A DNA stretch of 64,000 nucleotides, from the NCBI GenBank assembly GCA_016584305.1, contig JACEEZ010011106.1:1-64000 (forward strand), in the 5' to 3' direction. This DNA comes from Chionoecetes opilio. Lineage: Eukaryota > Arthropoda > Malacostraca > Decapoda > Majidae. Each line of letters opens with the position of its first letter. Position 1 is the first letter of the stretch. The notes beneath the pieces were generated by a model. The model did not search any database. It was not told the DNA's origin and saw only the letters and a program-made list of their open reading frames with translations. A program made the position numbers and the translations under genes. Positions 49,261 to 60,904 of this stretch are shown piece after piece.

Positions 49261-52200
49261 TTTATATTTCTTTGGAATTACGTTTTTCCAAATTGAAGAA
49301 AAAATCCTCTTTTTAGAAAAATTTGCACCTTAAGTAGCTTAATTACTTTTAAGCTTTTAAATAAAAGAGTAGGGGTTATTTTTGTGAAAAAACGTTTTTG
49401 GGTTTTTCAGTTTTTTTAAGGGGTTTTGTATATAACAAGTAGTTTTACTTATTTTTTGCTATCCCCCCTTTAAAAAGTGTTTTCAATGATTTTAGTTTTT
49501 TTTGGGGATATATAGTTTTTTCCTCAAATTGAAATAAAATTTTTTTAAAATTTTAAAATTTAAATTAATATTAATTAAAAAAAGGGAAAAAAAGGGTATT
49601 TATTTGATTTAAAGGGGTATTTTGCAAGGGTTTTTGGGTTTTTTTAAATTGGGTTTTTATATATAAAGGTTTTACTTATTTTTACCCTAAAAATTTTAAA
49701 AGTATTTTCTGTTTTTAGCTGTTTTCAGGAAAAAACTTTTTTAAAAAATTGTTTTAAAAACTTTTTTAAAAAATTTTTATTTAAGAGTTAAATTTTTATT
49801 AAGCTTTAAATAAAAGGGTTTTTAAAATTTTTGTTTAAAAACGGATTTTGGGCAATTTTTTAAATATTTCTTTAAACTTATTATTGTTTTCAAGATTTAC
49901 TTTTAAAATTTTTTAAAAACCCATAAAATGTGTGTTTTCAAGTTTTTTAGCTATTATCGGTGATAATAGCTTTTTTCCCCAAAATTGAATATAAATCCTC
50001 TTTTTAGAAAAATTTGCACAAATAAGTGCTTACATACTTTAAAAGCTTTAAATAGAAAGTAAAGGTTATTTATTTGATAAAGGGTATTTTGCATGCTTTT
50101 TTTATGTTTTCTTTAACTGTAGCTTTAGGGAATTCAAGTATTTTTTACTTATCTATGCATAAACCCAAAAAAATTGTATGTTTTCAATGATATTATATTT
50201 ATGGGTTTTTTAAAACTTTTTTCCCCTACAAATTGAAGTATCCTCCCTTTTTTAGAATAATTTGCCCCTATAAGCAGCTTACATTACTTTTAAGTTAAAA
50301 AAATAGAAGAGTAAGGGTTATTATTGTGTTTAAAAAAGGTATTTTGCAAGCTTTTTTTATTTTTTTCTTGTAAACTGTAGCGTTATTGTTTATACAAATT
50401 TTTTTCTCATATTGCTATAAACCCTTTAAAATGTGTGTTTTCAAGATATTAGCTATTTATCGGTGATAAAAGCTGTTTTCCTACAAATTAAAAGTATAAA
50501 ATCCCTTTTTAGAATAATTTGCACCTATAAGAGTTACATTCTTAAATATTAAATAGAAGAGTAAGGGGTTATTTTTTTGTGATATAACGGAAAATTTGCA
50601 AGCTTTTTTCATGGGGTTTCTTGTAAACTGTAGCGTTATTTTATTATACAAGAGTTTTATTACATTTTTGCTAAAAACCCAAAAAAAAATGTAGTGTTTT
50701 CAAGGGATATTAGCTTTTATCGGGAATATGTGTTTTCCTACAAATTGAAGTATAAAATCCTCTTTTTAGAATAATTTGCACCTAAAGTAGCTTACTTTTA
50801 CTTTAAGCTAAAAATAAAAGAGTAAGGGGTTTATTTATTGTGATATAACGGAAATTTTTGAAAGGTTTTTTTCATAGTTTTTTTAAACGTAGCGTTTTGT
50901 ATTTAAAGTAGTTTTAATTATATTGTAAAAAACCCAAAAAATGTATTTTTCAATGTTTTTACCTAGTTATCAGTGTTTTAATATTTTTTTCCTACAAATT
51001 GATGTATAAAACCCTCTTTTGAGAATAATTGCACCATAAGAGCTTACATTACTTTTAAGCTATTAAATAGAAGAGTAAGAGGTTTTTTTTGTGATTAACG
51101 GTATTTGCAAGCTTTTTTTCATTTTTCTTGAAACTGTAGCGTTATTGTTATATACAAGTAGTTTTATTATCATATTGCTAAAAAAACCATAAAATGTGGG
51201 TGTTTTAAATGAATTAGCTATTTATCGGTGATATTAGCTGTTTTCCTACAAAATTGAAGTACAAATCTTTTTTTTGAAAAATTTGCACCTATAAGTACTT
51301 ACTTACATTAAGCTTTAAAAGAAGGTAAGGGGTTTTTTATTGTGATAAAAAACGGTATTTTGCAAGGTTTTTTCATAGTTTCTTGTAAACTGTAGGTTTT
51401 GATATAACAATTATTTTTACTTATTATATTGCTAAAAAACCCAAAAAAATGTAGTGTTTTCAATGATTTAGCTATTTTTTTTGGTATATAATTTTTTTTT
51501 CCTACAAATTAAAAGTATAAAAATCCTCTTTTTAGAAAAATTTTGCACCTATAAGTACTTACATACAAAAAAGCTTTTAAATAGAAAAGTAAGAGGTTAT
51601 ATATTGTATAAACGGTATATTGCAAGAATTTTATATAGTTTTTTTCTAAACTGGCGTTATTGATAATACAAGTATTTTTATTATTATTTGCTAAAACCCC
51701 AAAAATGCACTGTTTAAATGAGATTAGCTATTTCAGTGAATATAGCTTTTTTTCCTACAAATTGAAGATAAAAATCCTCTTTTTAGAAATAATTTGCACC
51801 TAAAAGTACTTACTTTACAAAAAGCATCAAATAGAAGAGTAAGAAGTTATATATTGTGATATAAGGGTATATTGAAAAGGTTTTTCATATTTTCTTCTAA
51901 AACTGTACTTTATTGTTAATACAAGTATTTTACTTATCATATTGTATAAACCAAAAAAATTAGTGTTTTAAGATATTAGCTATTTATCGGTGATATATAG
52001 CTGTTTACCTAAAAATTAAAGTATAAAATCCTTTTTTTGAAAATTTGCACCTAAAGAGTTACTTACATTAACATTAAATAGAAGAGTAAGAGGTTATTTA
52101 TTGTGATATAAGGGAAATTTTGCAAGGTTTTTTTCATATTTTTTCAAAAAATGTACGTTTATTGTAATATAAAAAGTGGGTTTATTATATATTGCTAAAA

Positions 52201-53540
52201 AGCCTTTAAAGTAGTTTTTTCGGATTTTAGCTATTTCAGTGATAATAGCTTTTTTTCCCTACAAATTGAAGCAAAAAAAATTTTTTTTTAAAATAATTTT
52301 GCAAAATTAAGTACGTACTTTTAATTTAAGCTATTAAAAGAAGAAAAAGAGGTTATTTTTTGGATATAACGGTTATTGCAAGAGTTTTTCATAGTTTCTT
52401 AAAAACTGTAGGTTATTGTATTAACAAGAGTTTTTACTTATAAATTTGCAAAAACCCCATAAAATGTAGTGTTTTCAATTTTTTAGTTTTTTTTATCAGT
52501 GATATAAGCTGTTTTCCCAAATTGAAGCATAAAATCTTTTTTTCAAAATAATTTGAAACATTAAGTAGTTTACTTTACTTTAAGCTATTAAATAGAAGAG
52601 TAAATTTTATTTTTTTTTGAATAACGGTATTTTGCAACTTTTTTCATAGTTTTTTATAAACGTAATTATTGATTATACAAGAGTTTACTTATTATTTGCT
52701 AAAAACCTATAATTGTAGTTTTTTCAAGAATTAGCTATTTATCGGGGATATTTAGCTTTTTTCCTAAAATTAAAAGTATACAATCCTTTTTTAGAAAAAT
52801 TTTGCCCCTATAAGTACTTACATTACTTTAAAACAATAAATAGGAGAGAAAGAGGAAATTTAATTGTGATAAAACGGTATTTTCCAAGCTTTTTTTCATA
52901 GTTTTTTGTAAATTACGTTTTGTATATATAAATATTTTTTACTTTTTATTTGCTAAAAAAACCATAAAAATGTTGTGTTTTCAATTTTTTTAGCTAGTTA
53001 TTAGGATAAAAGCTGTTTTCCCAAATTAAGTTAAAATCTTTTTTTAGAAAATTTTGCACATAAGATTTTACATTACTTTAAAGTTTAAAAATAGAAGAGT
53101 AAAGGCTTTTTATTGTGATATTACGGATTTTGCAAGCGTTTTTTCATAGCTTTTTTTAAACTGTAGCGTTATTTATATATACATATTTTTACACATATTG
53201 TTTAAAAAACCCTTAAAATGTAGTTTTTTTCAATATATTAGCTATTTTCGGTGATAATAGCTTTTTTCCTACAAATTGAAGTATAAAATCCTTTTTAGAA
53301 TAATTTCCCACCTATAAAGTAGCGTTTAAATTAAGTATTAAATAGAAGGGTAAGGGTTTATTATTGGATATACGGTTAAGAAAGCGGTTTTAAAGTTTCT
53401 TAAAAAACTGTATTTTAATGTATTATACAGTAGTTTTTACTTATTATATTGCTAAAACCCTAAAAGTATTTTTTAAAAGATTTTAGTATTTATCGTGTAT
53501 ATAGCTGTTTTCCACAAATGAAGTAAAAAAATCCTTTTTT
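49260..53540 (+). repeat. Corrupted satellite, improving rightwards
   Basis: Monomer landmarks (GAATAATTTGCACC, TGTAAACTGTAGCG, TCGGTGATA) return with the correct spacing. Around 52830-53150 the order TAGGAGAG, AAAACGGTATTTTCCAAG, a TATATATA site, TTAGCTAGTTATTAGG, GATATTACGG and CATAGC matches both flanks of the LTR insertions, without an element between them. Confidence 0.75.
52923..52930 (+). other. Empty paralogous insertion site (noisy)
   Basis: TATATATA continues without interruption into the next monomer half. Left flank (AACCTATAATTGTAG, TAGGAGAG, AAAACGG, TTTCCAAGC) and right flank (TTAGCTAGTTATTAGG, then GATATTACGG) both match the flanks of the elements at 30919 and 35616. Confidence 0.6.
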
Positions 53541-55764
53541 TTAGAATAATTTGCACATATAAGTAGCTTACATTACATTAAGCTATTAAATAGAAGAGTA
53601 AGAGGTTATTTATTGTGATATAACGGTATATTGCAAGCGTTTTTCATAGTTTCTTGTAAACTGTAGCGTTATTGTATATATACAAGTAGTTTTACTTATT
53701 ATATTGCTATAAACCCATAAAATGTAGTGTTTTCAATGATTTTAGCTAGTTATTAGTGATATATAGCTGTTTTCCTACAAATTGAAGTATAAAATCCTCT
53801 TTTTAGAATAATTTGCACCTATAAGTAGCTTACATTACATTAAGCTATTAAATAGAAGAGTAGAGGTTATTATTGTGATATAACGGTATATTGCAAGAGT
53901 TTTATATAGTTTCTTCTAAACTGTAGCGTTATTGTATATATACAAGTAGTTTTACTTATTATATTGCTATAAACCCATAAAATGCACTGTTTTCAATGAG
54001 ATTAGCTAGTTATCAGTGATATATAGCTGTTTTCCTACAAATTGAAGTATAAAATCCTCTTTTTAGAATAATTTGCACCTATAAGTAGCTTACATTACAT
54101 TAAGCTATAAATAGAAGAGTAGGAGGTTATATATTGTGATATAACGGTATATTGCAAGGTTTTTCATAGTTTCTTCTAAACTGTAGCGTTATTGTATATA
54201 TACAAGTAGTTTTACTTATTATATTGCTATAAACCCATAAAATGTATGTTTTCAATGAGTATTAGCTATTTATCAGTGATATATAGCTGTTTTCCTACAA
54301 ATTGATGTATAAAATCCTCTTTTTAGAATAATTTGCACCTATAAGTAGCTTACATTACATTAAGCTATTAAATAGAAGAGTAATAGGTTATTTATTGTGA
54401 TATAACGGTATATTGCAAGCGTTTTTCATAGTTTCATTTAAACTGTAGCGTTATTGTATATATACAAGTAGTTTACTTATCATATTGCTATAAACCCAAA
54501 AATGTAGTGTTTTACAATGATATTAGCTATTTATCGGTGATATATAGCTGTTTTCCTACAAATTGAAGTATAAAATCCTCTTTTTAGAATAATTTGCACC
54601 TATAAGTAGCTTACATTACATTAAGCTATTAAATAGAAGAGTAATAGGTTATTTATTGTGATATAACGGTATATTGCAAGCGTTTTTCATAGTTTCTTGT
54701 AAACTGTAGCGTTATTGTATATATACAAGTAGTTATACTTATCATATTGCTATAAACCCATAAAATGTAGTGTTTTAAATGATATTAGCTATTTATCGGT
54801 GATATATAGATGTTTTCCTACAAATTGAAGTATAAAATCCTCTTTTTAGAATAATTTGCACCTATAAGTAGCTTACATTACATTAAGCTATTAAATAGAA
54901 GAGTAATAGGTTATTTATTGTGATATAACGGTATATTGCAAGCGTTTTTCATAGTTTCTTCTAAACTGTAGCGTTATTGTATATATACAAGTAGTTTTAC
55001 TTATTATATTGCTATAAACCCATAAAATGTAGTGTTTTCAATGTTATTAGCTATTTATCAGTGATATATAGCTGTTTTCCTACAAATTGAAGCATAAAAT
55101 CTTTTTTTTAGAATAATTTGCACATATAAGTAGCTTACATTACATTAAGCTATTAAATAGAAGAGTAAGAGGTTATTTATTGTGATATAACGGTATATTG
55201 CAAGCGTTTTTCATAGTTTCTTATAAACTGTAACGTTATTGTATATATACAAGTAGTTTTACTTATATATTGCTATAAACCCATAAAATGTAGTGTTTTA
55301 AATGATATTAGCTATTTATCGGTGATATATAGCTGTTTTCCTACAAATTGAAGCATAAAATCTTTTTTTTAGAATAATTTGCACATATAAGTAGCTTACA
55401 TTACATTAAGCTATTAAATAGAAGAGTAAGAGGTTATTTATTGTGATATAACGGTATATTGCAAGCGTTTTTCATAGTTTCTTTTAAACTGTAACGTTAT
55501 TGTATATATACAAGTAGTTTTACTTATTATATTGCTATAAACCTATAAATTGTAGTGTTTTCAATGATATTAGCTATTTATCGGTGATATATAGCTGTTT
55601 TCCTACAAATTGAAGTATAAAATCCTTTTTTTAGAATAATTTGCACCTATAAGTAGCTTACATTACATTAAGCTAATAAATAGGAGAGTAAGAGGAAATT
55701 TATTGTGATAAAACGGTATATTCCAAGCGTTTTTCATAGTTTCTTGTAAACTGTAGCGTTATTG

Positions 55765-55772
55765 TATATATA
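55765..55772 (+). other. Empty paralogous insertion site (clean)
   Basis: The monomers around it carry AACCTATAAATTGTAG, ATAGGAGAGTAAGAGGAAAT, ATAAAACGG and ATTCCAAGC to the left and TAGTTATTAGTG to the right. These are the flanks of both LTR loci, but TTGTATATATACAAG is uninterrupted. It shows the pre-insertion state and confirms the four-base TATA duplication. Confidence 0.85.
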
Positions 55773-58140
55773 CAAGTAGTTTTACTTATTATATTGCTAT
55801 AAACCCATAAAATGTAGTGTTTTCAATGATTTTAGCTAGTTATTAGTGATATATAGCTGTTTTCCTACAAATTGAAGTATAAAATCCTCTTTTTAGAATA
55901 ATTTGCACCTATAAGTAGCCTATATTACATTAAGCTATTAAATAGAAGGGTAAGAGGTTATTTATTGTGATATAACGGTATAATGCAAGCGGTTTTCATA
56001 GTTTCTTCTAAACTGTAGTGTTAATGTATATATACGAGTAGTTTTACTTATTATATTGCTATAAACCCATAAAATGTATTGTTTATAATGATTTTAGCTA
56101 GTTATCAGTGATATATAGCTGTTTTCCTACAAATTGAAGTATAAAATCCTCTTTTTAGAATAATTTGCACCTATAAGTAGCTTACATTACATTAAGCTAT
56201 TAAATAGAAGAGTAAGAGGTTATTTATTGTGATATAACGATATATTGCAAGCGTTTTTCATAGTTTCTTGTAAACTGTAGCGTTATTGTATATATACAAG
56301 TAGTTATACTTATCATATTGCTATAAACCCATAAAATGTAGTGTTTTAAATGATATTAGCTATTTATCGGTGATATATAGCTGTTTTCCTACAAATTGAA
56401 GTATAAATCCTCTTTTTAGAATAATTTGCACCTATAAGTAGCTTACATTACATTAAGCTATTAAATAGGAGAGTAAGAGGTTATTTATTGTGATATAACG
56501 GTATATTACAAGCGTTTTTCATAGTTTCTTCTAAACTGTAGCGTTATTGTATATATACAAGTAGTTTTACTTATTATATTGCTATAAACCCATAAAATGT
56601 AGTGTTTTCAATGATAGTGGCTATTTATCGGTGATATATAGCTGTTTTCCTACAAATTGAAGTATAAAATCCTCTTTTTAGAATAATTTGCACCTATAAG
56701 TAGCTTACATTACATTAAGCTATTAAATAGCAGAGTAAGAGGTTATTTATTGTGGTATAACGGTATATTGCAAGCGTTTTTCATAGTTTCTTCTAAATTG
56801 TAGCGTTATATTGTATACATGTAGTTTTACTTATTATATTGCTTTAAACCCATACAATGTAGTGTTTTCAATGATTTAGCTATTTATCGGTGATATATAG
56901 CTGTTTCCTACAAATTGAAGTATAAAATCCTCTTTTAGAATAATTTGCACATAAGTACTTACATTACATTAAGCTATTAAATAGAAGAGTAAGAGGTTAT
57001 TTATTGTGATAAACGGTATATTGCAAGCGTTTTTCATAGCTTCTTGTAAACTGTAGCGTTATTGTATATATACAAGTAGTTTTACTTATCATATTGCTAT
57101 AAACCCATAAAATGTAGTGTTTTCAATGATATTAGCTATTTATCGGTGATATATAGCTGTTTTCCTACAAATTGAAGTATAACATCCCTTTTTTTAGAAT
57201 AATTTGCACTATAAGCAGCTTACATTACATTAAGTTAATTAAATAGAAGAGTAAGAGGTTATTTATTGTGTATAAACGGTATATTGCAAGCGTTTTTCAT
57301 AGTTTCTTGTAAACTGTAGCATTATTGTATATATACAAGTAGTTTTACTTATCATATTGTTATAAAGCCATAAAAGGTAATGTTTTCAATGATATTAGCT
57401 ATTTATCGGTGATATATAGCTGTTTTCCTACAAATTGATGTATACAATCCTTTTTTTAGAATAATTTGCGCCTATAAGTAGCTTACATTACATTAAGCTA
57501 TTAAATAGAAGAGTAAGAGGAAATTTATTGTGATATAACGGTATATTCCAAGCGTTTTTCATAGTTTCTTGTAAACTGTAGATTTATTGTATATATACAA
57601 GTAGTTTTACTTATCATATTGCTATAAACCCATAAAAGGTAGTGTTTGCAATGATATTAGCTATTTATCGGTGATATATAGCTGTTTTCCTACAAATTGA
57701 AGTATAAAATCCTCTTTTTAGAATAATTTGCACCTATAAGTAGCTTACATTACATTAAGCTATTAAATAGACGAGTAAGAGGTTATTTATTGTTATTTAA
57801 CGGTATATTGCAAACGTTTTTCATAGTTTTTTGTAAACTGTAGCGTTATTGTATATATACAAGTAGTTTTACTTATTATATTGCTATAAACCCATAAAAT
57901 GTAGTGTTTTCAATTATTTTAATTAGTTATCAGTGATATATAGCTGTTTTCCTACAAATTGAAGTATAAAATCCTCTTTTTAGAATAATTTGAACCTATA
58001 AGTAGCTTACATTATATTAAGCTAAAAAATAGAAGAGTAAGAGGTTAATTATTGTGATATAAGGGTATATAGCAAGCGTTTTTCATAGTTTCTTGTAAAC
58101 TGTAGCGTTATTGTATATATACAAGTAGTTTTACTGATCA

Positions 58141-60278
58141 GATTGCTATAAACCCATAAAATGTAGTGTTTTCGATGATATTAGCTATTTATCGGTGATA
58201 TATAGCTGTTTTCCTACAAATTGAAGATTAAAATCCTCTTTTTAGAATAATTTGCACCTATAAGTAGCTTACATTACATTAAGCTATTAAATAGCAGAGT
58301 AAGAGGTTATTTATTGTGGTATAACGGTATATTGCAAGCGTTTTTCATAGTTTCTTCTAAATTGTAGCGTTATTGTATATATACATGTAGTTTTACTTAT
58401 TATATTGCTATAAACACATAAAATGTAGTGTTTTAAATGATTTTAGCTATTTATCGGTGATATATAGCTGTTTTCCTACAAATTGAAGTATAAAATCCTC
58501 TTTTTAGAATAATTTGCACCTATAAGTAGCTTACATTACATTAAGCTATTAAATAGAAAAGTAAGAGGTTATTTATTGTGATAAACGGTATATTGCAAGC
58601 GTTTTTCATAGCTTCTTGTAAACTGTAGCGTTATTGTATATATACAAGTAGTTTTACTTATCATATTGCTATAAACCCATAAAATGTAGTGTTTTCAATG
58701 ATATTAGCTATTTATCGGTGATATATAGCTGTTTTCCTACAAATTGAAGTATACCATCCCTTTTTTAGAATAATTTGCACCTATATGTAGCTTACATTAC
58801 ATTAAGCTATTAAATAGAAGAGTAAGAGGTTATTTATTGTTATATAACGGTATATTGCAAGCGTTTTTCATAGTTTCTTGTAAACTGTAGCGTTATTGTA
58901 TATATACAAGTAGTTATACTTATCATATTGCTATAAACCCATAAAATGTAGTGTTTTAAATTATATTAGCTATTTATCGGTGATATATAGCTGTTTTCAT
59001 ACAAATTGAAGTATAAATCCTCTTTTTAGAATAATTTGCACCTATAAGTAGCTTACATTACATTAAGCTATTAATAATTTGCACCTATAAGTAGCTTACA
59101 TTACATTAAGCTATTAAATAGAAGAGTAAGAGGTTATTTATTTTGATATAACGGTATATTGCAAGCGTTTTTCATAGTTTCTTGTAAACTGTAGCGTTAT
59201 TGTATATATACAAGAAATTTTACTGATTATATTGCTATAAACCCATAAAATGTAGTGTTTTCAATGTAATTAAACTAGTTATCAGTGATATATAGCTGTT
59301 TTCCTACAAATTGAAGTATAAAATCCTTTTTTTAGAATAATTTGCATATATAAGTAGCTTATATTACATTAAGCTATTAAATAGAAGAGTAAGAGGTTAT
59401 TTATTGTGATATAACGGTATATTGCAAGCGTTTTTCATTGTTTCTTGTAAACTGTAGCGTTATTGTATATATACAAGTAATTTTACTTATCATATTGCTA
59501 TAAACCCATAAAATGTAGTGTTTTCAATGATATTAGCTATTTATCGGTGATATATAGCTGTTTTCCTACAAATTGAAGAATAAAATCTTTTTTTTAGAAT
59601 AATTTGCACCTATAAGTAGCTTACATTACATTAAGCTATTAAATAGAAGAGTAAGAGGTTATTTATTGTGATATAACGGTATATTGCAAGCGTTTTTCAT
59701 AGTTTCTTGTAAACTGTAGCGTTATTGTATATATACAAGTAGTTTTACTTATCATATTGCTATAAACCCATAAAATGTAGTTTTTTCAATGATATTAGCT
59801 ATTTATCGGTGATATATAGCTGTTTGCCTACAAATTGAAGTATAAAATCCTCTTTTTAGAATAATTTGCACCTATAAGTAGCTTACATTACATTAAGCTA
59901 TTAAATAGAAGAGTAAGAGGTTATTTATTGTGATATAACGGTATATTGCAAGCGTTTTTCATAGTTTCTTCTAAACTGTAGCGTTATTGTATATATACAA
60001 GTAGTTTTACTTATTATATTGCTATAAACCCATAAAATGTAGTGTTTTCAATGATTTTAGCTAGTTGTCAGTGATATATAGCTGTTTTCCTACAAATTGA
60101 AGTATAAAATCCTTTTTTTAGAATAATTTGCAAATATATGTAGCTTACATTACATTAAGCTATTAAATAGAAGAGTAAGATGTTATATATTGTCTTATAA
60201 CGGTATATTGCAAGCGTTTTTCATACTTTCTTGTAAACTGTAGCGTTATTGTATATATACAAGTAGTTTTACTTATCA
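58141..60278 (+). repeat. 2138-bp higher-order satellite unit
   Basis: GATTGCTATAAACCC followed by TTTTCGATGATATTAGC starts at 58141 and recurs at 60279. The interval holds eight monomers, one carrying the 43-base duplication at 59030. After 60279 the same order of variants begins again (TTGTGGTATAAC, TTGTGATAAACGG, ATACCATCCC) until quality drops at about 60905. Confidence 0.82.
59030..59115 (+). repeat. Monomer with 43-bp internal duplication (copy 4)
   Basis: AATAATTTGC begins at 59030 and again at 59073, 43 bases apart. This clean copy explains why the spacing between the cassettes at 58141 and 60279 is 2138 bases, which is eight monomers (2096) plus about 43. Confidence 0.92.
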
Positions 60279-60904
60279 GATTGCTATAAACCCATAAAAT
60301 GTAGTGTTTTCGATGATATTAGCTATTTATCGGTGATATATAGCTGTTTTCCTACAAATTGAAGTTGAAAATCCTCTTTTTAGAATAATTTGCACCTATA
60401 AGTAGCTTACATTACATTAAGCTATTAAATAGCAGAGTAAGAGGTTATTTATTGTGGTATAACGGTATATTGCAAGCGTTTTTCATAGTTTCTTCTAAAT
60501 TGTAGCGTTATATTGTATACATGTAGTTTTACTTATTATATTGCTTTAAACCCATACAATGTAGTGTTTTCAATGATTTTAGCTATTTATCGGTGATATA
60601 TAGCTGTTTTCCTACAAATTGAAGTATAAAATCCTCTTTTTAGAATAATTTGCACATATAAGTAGCTTACATTACATTAAGCTATTAAATAGAAGAGTAA
60701 GAGGTTATTTATTGTGATAAACGGTATATTGCAAGCGTTTTTCATAGCTTCTTGTAAACTGTAGCGTTATTGTATATATACAAGTAGTTTTACTTATCAT
60801 ATTGCTATAAACCCATAAAATGTAGTGTTTTCAATGATATTAGCTATTTATCGGTGATATATAACTGTTTTCCTACAAATTGAAGTATACCATCCCTTTT
60901 TTAG

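Larger units (their letters stand above)
53540..60904 (+). repeat. Clean satellite, block III core
   Basis: About 28 well-preserved monomers. A cassette marked by AAATAGCAGAG, TTGTGGTATAAC, TTCTAAATTGTAGCG and then TTGTGATAAACGG with ATAGCTTCTTG occurs three times. TGTGGT lies at 56751, 58315 and 60453, giving spacings of 1564 (six monomers) and 2138 (eight monomers plus 43). No gene is present. Confidence 0.9.
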
